Source: Aphis gossypii
Lineage: Eukaryota; Arthropoda; Insecta; Hemiptera; Aphididae
Length of the DNA: 64,000 bases
Direction of reading: 5' to 3'
NCBI RefSeq assembly: GCF_020184175.1
Contig: NC_065531.1
Coordinates: forward strand, 24,387,213-24,451,212
A program made the translations under genes and the position numbers. Positions 27,001 through 35,724 of this stretch are shown piece after piece. The first letter of the stretch is position 1. Every line of letters starts with the position of its first letter. The notes under the pieces are model-generated. The model saw only the letters and a list, made by a program, of their open reading frames with translations. It was not told where the DNA came from and made no database searches.

Positions 27001-27507
27001 CTGCAGTGATGGCTGTAAAATTATTTAGCTATACTTATCAAAAAACATGATATCATGAAGTACACCTAGTAATATTATAAACCAACATTTCATAAGCTTT
27101 TTCTCTGCCGGACCTCTTTAATAAAAATAAAATATTCGTTTTTATATATACTATACTTTAGTATTTTTAATATTCGTCAATGGACCCCCTCCGGTACACA
27201 TGCGGACTTAAACAATTGACTTATTAATCTACTATCATCGACAAATTTTAATAATATTTACTAAAATACTAGGACTTCTATTTTTTTCTAAGTCAGAAGA
27301 ATATTCAAAAAATTAATTTTCAAACCTATTATGTTAAAAAATACATATAAGAGCATATAATAGGGTTTTTAAGTGTGTGAGTGCGTTTCCATATTTAGAG
27401 CTACAAGTCTTCTGCTCTACTCCTAATTAGGTTAAAATTGAAATATGGTAAGAAACTAACAAATGACAAAAAAACAACTTGTGGAACATTTTCAGATAAA
27501 ACACCAT

Positions 27508-27513
27508 TTTATT
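27508..27513 (-). terminator. Poly(A) signal of RpL15
   Basis: AATAAA on the minus strand, 60 bp past the RpL15 stop codon; the best-placed signal for a short ribosomal-protein 3' UTR. Confidence 0.6.
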
Positions 27514-27572
27514 AACATACAACGTTGTCTTATAAACGCAATACAAAAAAGCATAGTATAATAAAAATGGAT

Positions 27573-30500
27573 TTATCGTTTTCTGTGAAGTTGCAAAGTG
27601 TTCTTGCGCTTCCAACATGCCTTCCTTGATCCACCAGTTGTCTGTGAGAAACCATGTCCTTTTCCAAGACCACGGGACTTGCGACCAGCAGATGTCTTTC
27701 CACGCAATTCTCTGTGCTTGTGCACAGCATTGCAGATCCAATTGATCTTAGCATCTCTGCGGATGGCCTAAAGAGAAAGGAAAATAGTTTATTTCATTAA
27801 ATTAAAATCATTTTTTAATTAATAAGGAACTTACTGGGTGTGCGGTATCAACAGTGATGACTTCGTAGAATTTGAAAGTAGAGTCTTGTCCTACCCAGTA
27901 AGAGTTTAGGACACGGAGACCTCCACAACGACGTCCAACTCTTTCCTATATTACAGAATAAAAATAGTTATATATTAAAATACATTAGCTGACAACTAAT
28001 AAGATAAATTAAAATAGTATACAAGGAGAACACAAATAAAAACATAATTTAATAATTTGAATTGGTCTTCTCCTTTCTCGATATATAACTTATTTCAAAT
28101 TACAATTCAGATAGCCAAGGGAACAAAATGTATTTTTGTCCACATTAATTTATTATTCAGTGATTATAACAAAACACAGGTTATCATCATCATTGCAACT
28201 TTTATATTTTATATCAAAATTGTTAATATATCATACCAAATTAATTACAATTCATTACATATTCATTTAAATCTTTATTAGTCAGTTTTGGAGGCTTGGT
28301 TGGCAACTAAAATTTGTCGGGCAATGCTTATCTGTCATTCCCTATGCCCAGAATAAACCATATAAATACTAAATTAGTACAAATCTCTCACATACAAGTT
28401 ACCAGCAAATCAAGTAGGTATGTGTTTTAAAAAAATGTTAAACCAATTATTATTTAATATGATTAAGTACAATATTGTACTTAGATTAACATAAACAACA
28501 ATTAATATTGATCAGTGCAGGGGGGTTAGGATTTAGGAAGGGGTCAAGAGAACAAGAATGTATCTTTGTCTACATTAGTATTATTTCAGTGCTTTAGAAA
28601 CAAAACACAATGTATAATCATAGTATATTATTAAGTAAATGCATATGACATGTTAAGTCAACGAATATAAATATTATTTCTAAATTTCAGATAGCCAAGG
28701 GAACAAGAATGTATTTTTGTCCACATTATTATTATTTCAGTGATTTATTAACAAAACACAAAGTATCATCATAGTATATTATTAAGTAAATGCATATGAC
28801 ATGTTAAGTCAACGAATATAAATATTATTTCTAAATTTCAGATAGCCAAGGGAACAAGAATGTATTTTTGTCCACATTATTATTATTTCAGTGATTTATT
28901 AACAAAACACAAAGTATCATCATAGTATATTATTAAGTAAATACATATGACATGTTAAGTCAACGAATATAAATATTATTTCTAAATTTCAGATAGCCAA
29001 GGGAACAAGTATGTATTTTTGTCCACATATGTATTATTTCAGTGCTTTACTAACAAAACACAAAGTATCATCACACAATGTTCTATTTATTATTAAATTA
29101 TTAAATTTGTAAGGTTTAATAAATACAAGGAAAATTTCAGATAGCCAAGGGAACAAGAATGTATTTTTGTCCACATTTATTATTTCAGTGATTTAATAAC
29201 AAAACACAAGTTATCATCATGATTATCATCCATCATTGTATCTCAATGCCATAACGTTTTAAAATAAATATAATCTTATTTAATATATTTGGAAAATAAT
29301 CCATTAAGCCCGCAGAAATAATTTTTATTATTTTATTTTAATCTAACAAAAATATAAAGTACATGACAGACATACTGCGTATCCTCAGACATCCAAGGAA
29401 GATAAACCCTTCACAAAATTATATCAGCAATTATACACAATATTCATCAATGGATAAACATATACATTTCACTTAACATTTTTTATAATCAAAAAGCATT
29501 ATGCATCAAATCATAATATCTATATAGTATTTTACAATAACTATCAAATGTTTATTCTTAAATATTTAGTCTTCAGACATCCAAGGAAGATTAACCCTTC
29601 ATATTTTAATCAGCAGTTATTAACACATATTTGTCATCATTAAACTTTCACAATTATTAGCATTAATACAAAATATTGTGTGATGCCCAATAATAATAAT
29701 ACATTATTAATATATTTTATTAAAAAAAAAATAATAATAACAGTGACTTTAAATTTATCAACTATCAGATATATATTAAACTATCCTCATCTAATGAAAT
29801 AAGGAGTGGTGCATGGTACATAATCATCATTAACGATAGTTTATAGCATTTTCTAACAACATTTAAACAGAAGAATTTGAAACTTGTATCAGATATATGA
29901 AAATTATCCTCATCTAATGAAATAAGGAGTGGTGCATGGTACATAATCATCATAAACAATAGTTTTTAGCATTTTCTAACAACAATTAACTAGAAGAATT
30001 TGAAACTTGTATCAGATATATGAAAATTATCCTCATCTAATGAAATAAGGAGTGGTGCATGGTACATAATCATCATAAACAATAGTTTTTAGCATTTTCT
30101 AACAACATTTAACTAGAAGAATTTGAAGCTTGTCATCAGATATATGAAAATTATCCTCATCTAATGAAATAAGGAGTGGTGCATGGTACATAATCATCAT
30201 TAACAATAATTTTTAGCATTTTCACACAAAATTTAACTAAGAGAAGTGAAACTTTTTTCAGATATATGAAAATTATCCTCATCTAATGAAATAAGGAGTG
30301 GTGCATGGTACATAATCATCATATAAAAGTGATTTAAATAATAAGGTATATATTACTAATATTATCTTTCAGACATCCAAGGAAGTTTAACCCCTCATAG
30401 ACTATCAGTAGTTAGTAGTGTATATTTTGTCATCATTTTATTTCAAAGAAAATTGTCACAATAGGTTAATGTAATAAGCTATCAGAATTTAATAGATAAT

Positions 30501-31691
30501 ATCCTCATTTATGAAATAAGGAGTGGTGCATGGTTCATAATACATCATATAGCTTATTAATTAATCAAATTGTACGCATAAGGAAATATATTAAATGGGA
30601 GCTTGTAATTTTTAACTGTTATTACTACCATAGCATCCGTAGTATTATTTCAAAACTAGAATTTTAAAAAAAACTATCAGTTAAATAAATCAATGTCTAT
30701 ATTAAACTAAAAATAACATTTTGAGAAGATAATAATAAAAAATGGTAAAAAATCATCAAATATCATTGAACTTAAATATATATTTCTATTTTAACAACCT
30801 TAAGAAAATTTTCAAAAAAAAAAAATATTGGTAAATTAATAGTATCATGTGGGTTAGCAAAATTGAATGCAATAGGATCAAAATAGCATGTAATGCAATA
30901 TAAAGAAAAATTTAGGTATTGCAATCTTACCATTACCGGTTGGCTAACTTTATATTTTTATGAATCATGAGTTTTCTTAAATTCTATTACTTTAATACAC
31001 ACTTTATTGAAATTCAAACACTAGGGAAAATTGTACAAAATGATTTAACTATAGCCTACAACAAAGAGGCGGGGTGATGACTCTCTATATAGGTGCCAAT
31101 AAAGAAAACGATAAACCACCTGTAACTAAAACTTAAATAAGTAACATTGCATATTAACACTACAGTTCTACTCTACTCAATCACTCAGCCTTCATTGAAT
31201 ATATAGCATAAGGTTATTTTAAAATGATAGATTATAACAAACATACTGAATCGTTAACGAAAAAAAGAAAGAATACGTATCATATTTTAAAATAAAAGAA
31301 AATTTACCTCAGCAATTGATTGCAGACAGCGTTTAGGTTTCAATTCATTAACTCCATGGCTCTTAGGCTTACCATAAGTAGCACCTTTAGGTACTGGACG
31401 CTTACGACCACCACGCCTGATACGCACTCTAAATATGGAGAATCCTGTTCCGTTAAAAAATATATGTTATTAGCAAAATAATTGACTAATAACCTGGGAG
31501 TTAAAGGTTAATACATTACCTTGTTTAGCTTTGTATCCCAGCCGTCTAGCTTTGTCGGGTCTAGTAGGACGTGGCGCGCGGTGCACGCGAGTCATCTGTC
31601 TATATTGCCAGACGCGAATACGCAATAAATAACGTAGTACATCGCTCTGCTTCTTTCGGTACACTTCTTGCACGTATTTATAACCACCCAT
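27573..31691 (-). CDS. RpL15: 60S ribosomal protein L15 (eL15), 4 coding exons plus a 5' leader exon
   Basis: Large-subunit structural protein. Coding exons: 31691-31520, 31444-31308, 27945-27835, 27767-27573. The second exon carries 20 nt of 5' UTR after an acceptor (starts 31711), and a leader exon lies at 32033-about 32077. All junctions are GT-AG and the coding length gives exactly 204 aa, the eL15 length. It starts MGGYKYVQEVYRKKQSD, then HRAPRPTRPDKARRLGYKAK and RRGGRKRPVPKGATYGKP. Later it has CGGLRVLNSYWVGQDST and the C-terminal GGSRKACWKRKNTLQLHRKR, all diagnostic. The first ATG of the longer open frame (MRLCYS...) lies in intron/UTR; the chosen start gives the family N-terminus. The 3,362-bp intron 27946-31307 holds a large box C/D snoRNA array on the same strand. 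High expression and 5'-TOP control are expected. Confidence 0.98.
28105..28195 (-). ncRNA. Box C/D snoRNA-like unit A1 (28S guide)
   Basis: On the minus strand, box C ATGATGA (28190-28184, or the overlapping repeat at 28193-28187) and box D CTGA (28110-28107) are 84 nt apart end to end. An inner CTGA-like D' lies near 28160. The guide before box D, GTTCCCTTGGCTAT, is complementary to AGCCAAGGGAAC, which is a conserved core of 28S rRNA. The D+5 rule points to the C after AG. This is the last copy in transcription order and the most diverged of the intact A copies. Confidence 0.8.
28536..28625 (-). pseudogene. Decayed unit A2 of the snoRNA array
   Basis: It aligns with the A units through AACAAGAATGTATCTTTGTC, an ATTATTTCAGTG block and AAACAAAACACAA. 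However, box D and the guide core are altered (GGGTCAAGAGAAC instead of TAGCCAAGGGAAC), and box C is degenerate (TAATCATAG on the plus strand). It is flanked on its C-box side by the same spacer that follows A3 and A4, so it is part of the tandem duplication. Confidence 0.7.
28683..28776 (-). ncRNA. Box C/D snoRNA-like unit A3 (28S guide)
   Basis: Box C ATGATGA at 28772-28766, box D CTGA at 28690-28687, internal D' CTGA near 28740-28737. The guide is identical to A1 (complement of AGCCAAGGGAAC). It lies 151 bp from A4, including a nearly identical 65-bp spacer. Confidence 0.85.
28834..28927 (-). ncRNA. Box C/D snoRNA-like unit A4 (28S guide)
   Basis: Box C ATGATGA at 28923-28917 and box D CTGA at 28841-28838. 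It is virtually identical to A3, including the spacer, which indicates a recent tandem duplication. Confidence 0.85.
28985..29078 (-). ncRNA. Box C/D snoRNA-like unit A5 (28S guide)
   Basis: Box C GTGATGA at 29074-29068, also a canonical RUGAUGA, and box D CTGA at 28992-28989. The guide core is intact and the middle carries a few substitutions relative to A3/A4. The spacer on its box C side differs from the A2-A4 spacers. Confidence 0.85.
29133..29225 (-). ncRNA. Box C/D snoRNA-like unit A6 (28S guide)
   Basis: Box C ATGATGA at 29220-29214 and box D CTGA at 29140-29137. The guide and D' region are conserved. It is the first A unit in the direction of transcription and lies next to the U14-like units. 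Confidence 0.85.
29380..29455 (-). ncRNA. U14-like box C/D snoRNA unit B1 (weak box C)
   Basis: Box D CTGA at 29388-29385 preceded by the guide CTTCCTTGGATGT, complementary to ACATCCAAGGAAG of 18S rRNA, the same segment used by U14/SNORD14. Inner D' CTGA lies at 29427-29424. Box C reads TTGATGA (29450-29444), off consensus at the first base. The unit may be poorly processed. Confidence 0.75.
29568..29645 (-). ncRNA. U14-like box C/D snoRNA unit B2
   Basis: Box C ATGATGA (29640-29634), D' CTGA (29613-29610), box D CTGA (29576-29573). The guide CTTCCTTGGATGT before box D matches the 18S ACATCCAAGGAAG segment. U14 is a universal snoRNA needed for 18S processing and for one 2'-O-methylation here. 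The D+5 rule selects the C in ACATC. Confidence 0.88.
29760..29836 (-). ncRNA. Box C/D snoRNA-like unit C1 (18S guide, U32-like)
   Basis: Box C ATGATGA (29830-29824) and box D CTGA (29768-29765). Just inside box C is CCATGCACCAC, complementary to GTGGTGCATGG of 18S rRNA, the target region of vertebrate U32. A C'-like GATGAGG lies downstream of it. Flanks AACTAT and ATAGTT-type bases can pair as a terminal stem. Confidence 0.82.
29884..29958 (-). ncRNA. Box C/D snoRNA-like unit C2 (18S guide, U32-like)
   Basis: Box C ATGATGA (29953-29947), box D CTGA (29892-29889), guide CCATGCACCAC intact. It lies 124 bp from C1 and is nearly identical across its core. Confidence 0.83.
30007..30081 (-). ncRNA. 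Box C/D snoRNA-like unit C3 (18S guide, U32-like)
   Basis: Box C ATGATGA (30076-30070), box D CTGA (30015-30012). Core and spacer are nearly identical to C2. Confidence 0.83.
30131..30205 (-). ncRNA. Box C/D snoRNA-like unit C4 (18S guide, U32-like)
   Basis: Box C ATGATGA (30200-30194), box D CTGA (30139-30136). Guide intact; the spacer is slightly more diverged. Confidence 0.83.
30253..30327 (-). ncRNA. Box C/D snoRNA-like unit C5 (18S guide, U32-like)
   Basis: Box C ATGATGA (30322-30316), box D CTGA (30261-30258). The whole core matches C2-C4. Confidence 0.83.
30364..30441 (-). ncRNA. U14-like box C/D snoRNA unit B3
   Basis: Box C ATGATGA (30436-30430), box D CTGA (30372-30369), D'-like CTGAT near 30406. 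The guide keeps CTTCCTTGGATGT for 18S. It sits between C5 and C6, separated from B1 and B2, so the families are interleaved. Confidence 0.85.
30472..30558 (-). ncRNA. Box C/D snoRNA-like unit C6 (18S guide, strong terminal stem)
   Basis: Box D CTGA (30485-30482), guide CCATGCACCAC present, box C ATGATGT (30548-30542), off consensus at the last base. The flanks AATAAGCTAT and ATAGCTTATT form a perfect 10-bp terminal stem, the classic snoRNA end structure. It is the first unit transcribed and the most diverged C copy. Confidence 0.78.
30560..31307 (-). other. Remaining 5' part of the RpL15 snoRNA-host intron
   Basis: AT-rich with no further box C/D pair. A somewhat GC-richer patch at 31065-31200 could hide another structured RNA, but I found no supported H/ACA or C/D layout. 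Confidence 0.4.
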
Positions 31692-32032
31692 CTTAGGAGA
31701 CCGACCTAATCCTGTAAATGAATAACATAACCTCAAAAATTACGATAATATTTTAGAAGGAAAAGCTTTCATTTAGATTTAATGATTATGAAAAAAAAAA
31801 AAGGAAAAAGTTATTACAAAAAAAAACTTGAAGAATCGTACAGACCTAAAAGTATTACTAAATTGAAAGTTAATAACGTGGGGTTTTGGAAACCACACGT
31901 CGTGAAACTATACAAATTAATAAAAGTTAGTTTTTGAATTTATTTATGGAGACGATAGAGAAATCAATATTATTTAAAAGTATAATTAATAAAGACAAAT
32001 AAATTCATTAAAAATAAAAAAAAAGAACTTAC

Positions 32033-32077
32033 CTAAATTGAGTAACCGAAACGCGTGCTGAAAATTAGTAAAAAAGG
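32033..32077 (-). promoter_or_regulatory. RpL15 non-coding leader exon with probable 5'-TOP start
   Basis: A strong donor (TTTAG|gtaagttc) ends a short exon at 32033. A pyrimidine run CCTTTTTTAC (32077-32068) upstream fits a terminal oligopyrimidine start, typical of ribosomal-protein mRNAs. The exact start base is inferred. The next exon begins at 31711, after a TTCATTTACAG acceptor. Confidence 0.6.
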
Positions 32078-32580
32078 AACAGGGTCTGTCCTGTTCCACA
32101 ACAACACGAAATACGAATGAAGATTGAAGTGTGGACGCTGCAATGTTGCCAAAGTAAAAACAATATTTGTGGTTATGAAATATATTGTGAAAATAAATTT
32201 GTGTACTTATAAAAACTTATTACAATTAATTCAAATTTTTTTTGTTAATATACTAATTAAAAATTAATAAAATTAATTTTGAATGGAAATCTTTAATTAT
32301 TAAAACTATTTTTTATAATAAAAATATACTTTGTATGACGAAAACAGACAACGTTGCATTATAAATATTTGTAAGGTTATGTTCGTTTTTTTGATAATGA
32401 TAAATCAACAAATATATTTTGCATTATCAGAAGACAGAAATAACATTAAGATTAAAAGAATAAAGTTTTTAATTAATATTTATTAAACTTCAGTCCATAA
32501 ACGTTATTGGTTAGTATTCGATATTATTTTTTCGCTTATTAAGTTTTATAAAATAAAATTGAATTCAAATTTTAGCAATC
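32078..32580. promoter_or_regulatory. Shared head-to-head promoter region of RpL15 and proteasome beta5
   Basis: About 500 bp separate the RpL15 start from the beta5 ATG, transcribed in opposite directions. Next to RpL15 lies GGAACAGGGTCTGTCCTGTTCC (inverted halves, 32075-32096), a notable near-perfect palindrome. No TATA box is clear in the remaining AT-rich sequence. Confidence 0.5.
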
Positions 32581-34803
32581 ATGGCAATGTTATCTTTGTG
32601 TGGGTTATCCGAGGACACTCTATTCAAAAGTAAATCTGAAGTTGAAGAAAATGAAGCGTTTGAAACTTTTCAGAGTGACAATACCGTAAACCAAATGAAT
32701 TTGTACTCACTTCCTGGAAACGTAAGTGTCAATCATTATTTTTTGTTCTACACAAGACTTGAATTGACCAATATCTATTAGGTACATTACTTAATAAGCT
32801 ACTTGAAAAATAGAAAACAAATTGTTCGAATTAATAGTATGTTAGTATGTGTAATTTAAATATTCATGATCGTATAGTAATATATTATGCGAATGATACC
32901 TTACTTTTCGTAGACTCTTGGGATGAAATCAGTAACAAAGCAACTCATGTTACAAGAAAAGTAGTGATATTTTTAAAACAAAATGTTTTCCATACATTTA
33001 TATAGAAACTATGTTTATGAACTTTATGATAAAAAATACTACAGATAATCGATAATCCTGATTAACTGATTCTCCTCCCTTGTCTCTCCCCTATTGGTCT
33101 AAGTTAAATTTTATTAATTCAATAGTAAATATAAATAAGTAATTGAGTATGTGACAAAATTATATTTCTATCTAGGTAGTAACCGTGGGTAACTGCTACT
33201 ACCTATGCTCCTCCTCAAAAAAAAATTTAATCCTAGATTTGCCACTGAAATCTAATCTTAATTTAACTTATCTATGTCAGTGCCTCTAAACAGTACTTAA
33301 AGTTCTCTATGTCACAAAATACAATTATATTATAGTTAAAAAAATGTCGTATTTACGTATATTATTAATTAAAATAATTAATTTCTTTAAACTTGTGAAA
33401 AATCTACCTATCCATTGATTTAAAATAAAAATATATATTTAATTGGTACTTAACTTTTTACTTGTAACGTGATAGGTAGTGCTGATTTTTTTTTTAATTC
33501 AACATATAATTATATCCTTTAATATGTATTATGTCCTCTGCTAATCTAAAAACATTGATAACCAGAAAAAAACTATGGAAATCATTTAACACGTTGGCTA
33601 TCACACCTGATTTCAAAAATTTTTTTTACTTAACATGAGTATCACCCGTGACTCACAAAAAATATAAGTTTTCTTAGTTATTGAATTCTACATAACTTTA
33701 AAAAAAAATGAAATATCTGAGAGTCACCCGCAACTCACACGATACACACATAATGACGATATGTGAGTCCCTCGTGACTCTCATAGTACTTAATCAGAGA
33801 TAGTCAAAATTATGTCTTTTGTATCATGGTGTGAGACACCCGTGATACTCAAGGTAGCAAAAATGTTTTCTTAACATTATAAAATATTTATCTAATATTG
33901 CTTGTATCCCATATAATTATATTATACATTTATACCTAAATATTATTATTTTTATATTCTAGCCTGTTGAAAACATGCGTATGATAACAGCTCGTGATAC
34001 AATGGGTCGTCCAATTGAGTTAAACTTTCATCATGGTACTACAACATTAGGATTTTTATACCAAGGAGGCATAGTTTTAGCAGTTGATTCTCGTGCTACT
34101 GGAGGACAGTACATTGGTTCACAATGTATGAAAAAAATCGTTGAAATCAATGATTTTATGTTAGGTACATTAGCTGGTGGTGCAGCTGATTGTGTTTACT
34201 GGGATCGTGTTCTCTCAAAACAATGCAGATTACACGAGTTAAGAAATAAAGAACGTATTAGTGTTACAGCTGCTTCCAAAATTATGTCAAATATGATTTA
34301 TTACTATAAAGGATATGGATTATCTATTGGAATGATGTTAGCTGGATATGATAAAAATGTAAGTAACTACTTTAGAAATAAAAAAAAACTTAAAAAAATA
34401 ATTATTATAAAATAAATAATTGTTATAGGGTCCATCTTTATTTTACATTGACAATGATGGTTCCAGAACACCAGGTAAAGTTTTTTCGGTAGGTTCTGGA
34501 TCAATTTATGCTTTTGGTGTTCTTGACTCTGGCTATAAATGGGATCTAACTGATGAAGAAGCTCAAAAACTTGGTCAAAGAGCTATCTTCCATGCTACTC
34601 ATCGAGATGCTTACAGTGGTGGAATTGTTCGAGGTAATAAATTTAAATAAACATTATATTATTTATTTTATATAATTTGATTCTATAATTTAATAATTTG
34701 AAAATAAATTCTAGTGTATCACATCACCAAAGATGGATGGAAACATATAAAGAACGAAGATTGTGATGAAATTTATGACAGAGTAAAGAATGAAGCTAAA
34801 TAA
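32581..34803 (+). CDS. Prosbeta5: 20S proteasome subunit beta type-5 (chymotrypsin-like), 4 exons
   Basis: Catalytic core subunit of the 20S proteasome. Exons: 32581-32721, 33963-34358, 34429-34633, 34715-34803. All junctions are GT-AG and the frame closes to 276 aa. A 72-residue propeptide ends HHG, and cleavage after Gly72 exposes Thr73 (mature Thr1) in TTTLGF. In mature numbering Asp17 (AVDSRAT) and Lys33 (MKKIVEIN) are present, as are GTLAGGAADC, QCRLHELRNKERISV, SVGSGSIYAFGV and RDAYSGG, so it is active beta5. Two differences from vertebrate beta5 stand out: position 45, usually Met, is Leu in the S1 pocket region, and position 22 is Gly. The exon 1 start is the first ATG in frame. Poly(A) signals lie at 34914-34919 and 34925-34930. 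Divergent from RpL15. Confidence 0.97.
33586..33874. repeat. Palindrome-array element in beta5 intron 1, possible TTAA-flanked MITE
   Basis: Four imperfect palindromes of the type GAGTCACCCGTGACTC occur at about 33637-33654, 33717-33738, 33763-33784 and 33831-33850. The block is bounded by TTAA on both sides (33586-33589, 33871-33874). Near the left TTAA is ACACGTTGGCTATCAC, and the right end has a loosely complementary GTGATACTCAAGGT. TTAA duplication plus inverted ends would fit a piggyBac-like MITE, but TTAA is common in AT-rich DNA. Confidence 0.4.
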
Positions 34804-34930
34804 TTAAATATTTAAGTTCTAAATGTTAATTATAAGAACATAATTTTGTACGGTTTTAAAGCATTCAAGTATAAAAGATAATTTTTTGTTTTATAAGTAT
34901 TCTAATTTTCCAAAATAAATTGTCAATAAA

Positions 34931-35560
34931 AAATAATAATTATAATAAAAAACTATTTTGCTGACAATATACTTACACTGTACTATTATAGGGTTTATGG
35001 TTTGTTTGGTAAATTACTAGTATTTTATATAAAGGCAATTAAATAATTGGATTTAAACTGAATTTTGTGCATCTGTAACCATAGATCAAGTCTTTGTAAT
35101 TAAATATTTTCTATGACAAATGACTTACGTATAGTTTTGGGTTTAAGCTAAAATTATTTATGTGAGCATCACCTCCCAGAAAATACTACTAATCATTTTT
35201 GTGAAAATGATCAAAAACACATTTGTGTTCCTAGTGCAATTTACTAACTACTACTACTACTACTACTTCTTCTTACTCTTAATAACTACTTAACTAATTT
35301 TCATAAGTTTTTATTATTTGTTATTACTGTGTTCAATTTATCTTCTAGTGACCATCTATTGGTCTTTTATATTTATAATATATATATTTTAAGTATTTGC
35401 TGCTTTTCTTAAATATATCACATATTAGATTTACCTATTCAGGAAATATAAAATCTCTATTTTAAGATTTATTTCAAGAACTATTTTTAGTTTGTATTAC
35501 TTATTACTTGATTTATAAAAAAATTTATCATACACTTATAATTTATTTATGGTCTCTAAC
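34931..35560. other. AT-rich intergenic DNA
   Basis: No gene seen. A short ACT microsatellite lies near 35245-35270. Confidence 0.45.
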
Positions 35561-35716
35561 CATAGGCAAAACCAGAGAATTTGATAAGGACTGGTCAAGT
35601 GTATTTTTAATTTTAATTTTAAATTCTTCTATCTACTTAGTCAGTTGTCAGTATGATACTATGATATCCAGCCAGTATTAGGTCAGGTCACGGCCTGATT
35701 TGAAGTTTTGCCTATG
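35561..35716. mobile_element. 156-bp hAT-type MITE
   Basis: Perfect 8-bp duplication TCTCTAAC (35553-35560 and 35717-35724). Perfect 12-bp terminal inverted repeats CATAGGCAAAAC / GTTTTGCCTATG. Non-coding interior. Confidence 0.85.
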
Positions 35717-35724
35717 TCTCTAAC

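Noticed and set aside
31065..31200. Possible extra snoRNA (TGATGA on the plus strand, GC-richer patch)
   Set aside because: No paired box D at suitable distance on the host strand and no convincing H/ACA layout.
31692..31736. Longer start for RpL15 (MRLCYSFTGLG...)
   Set aside because: An acceptor (TTCATTTACAG) falls inside this stretch, so the upstream ATG is intronic. MGGYKYV is the conserved eL15 start.
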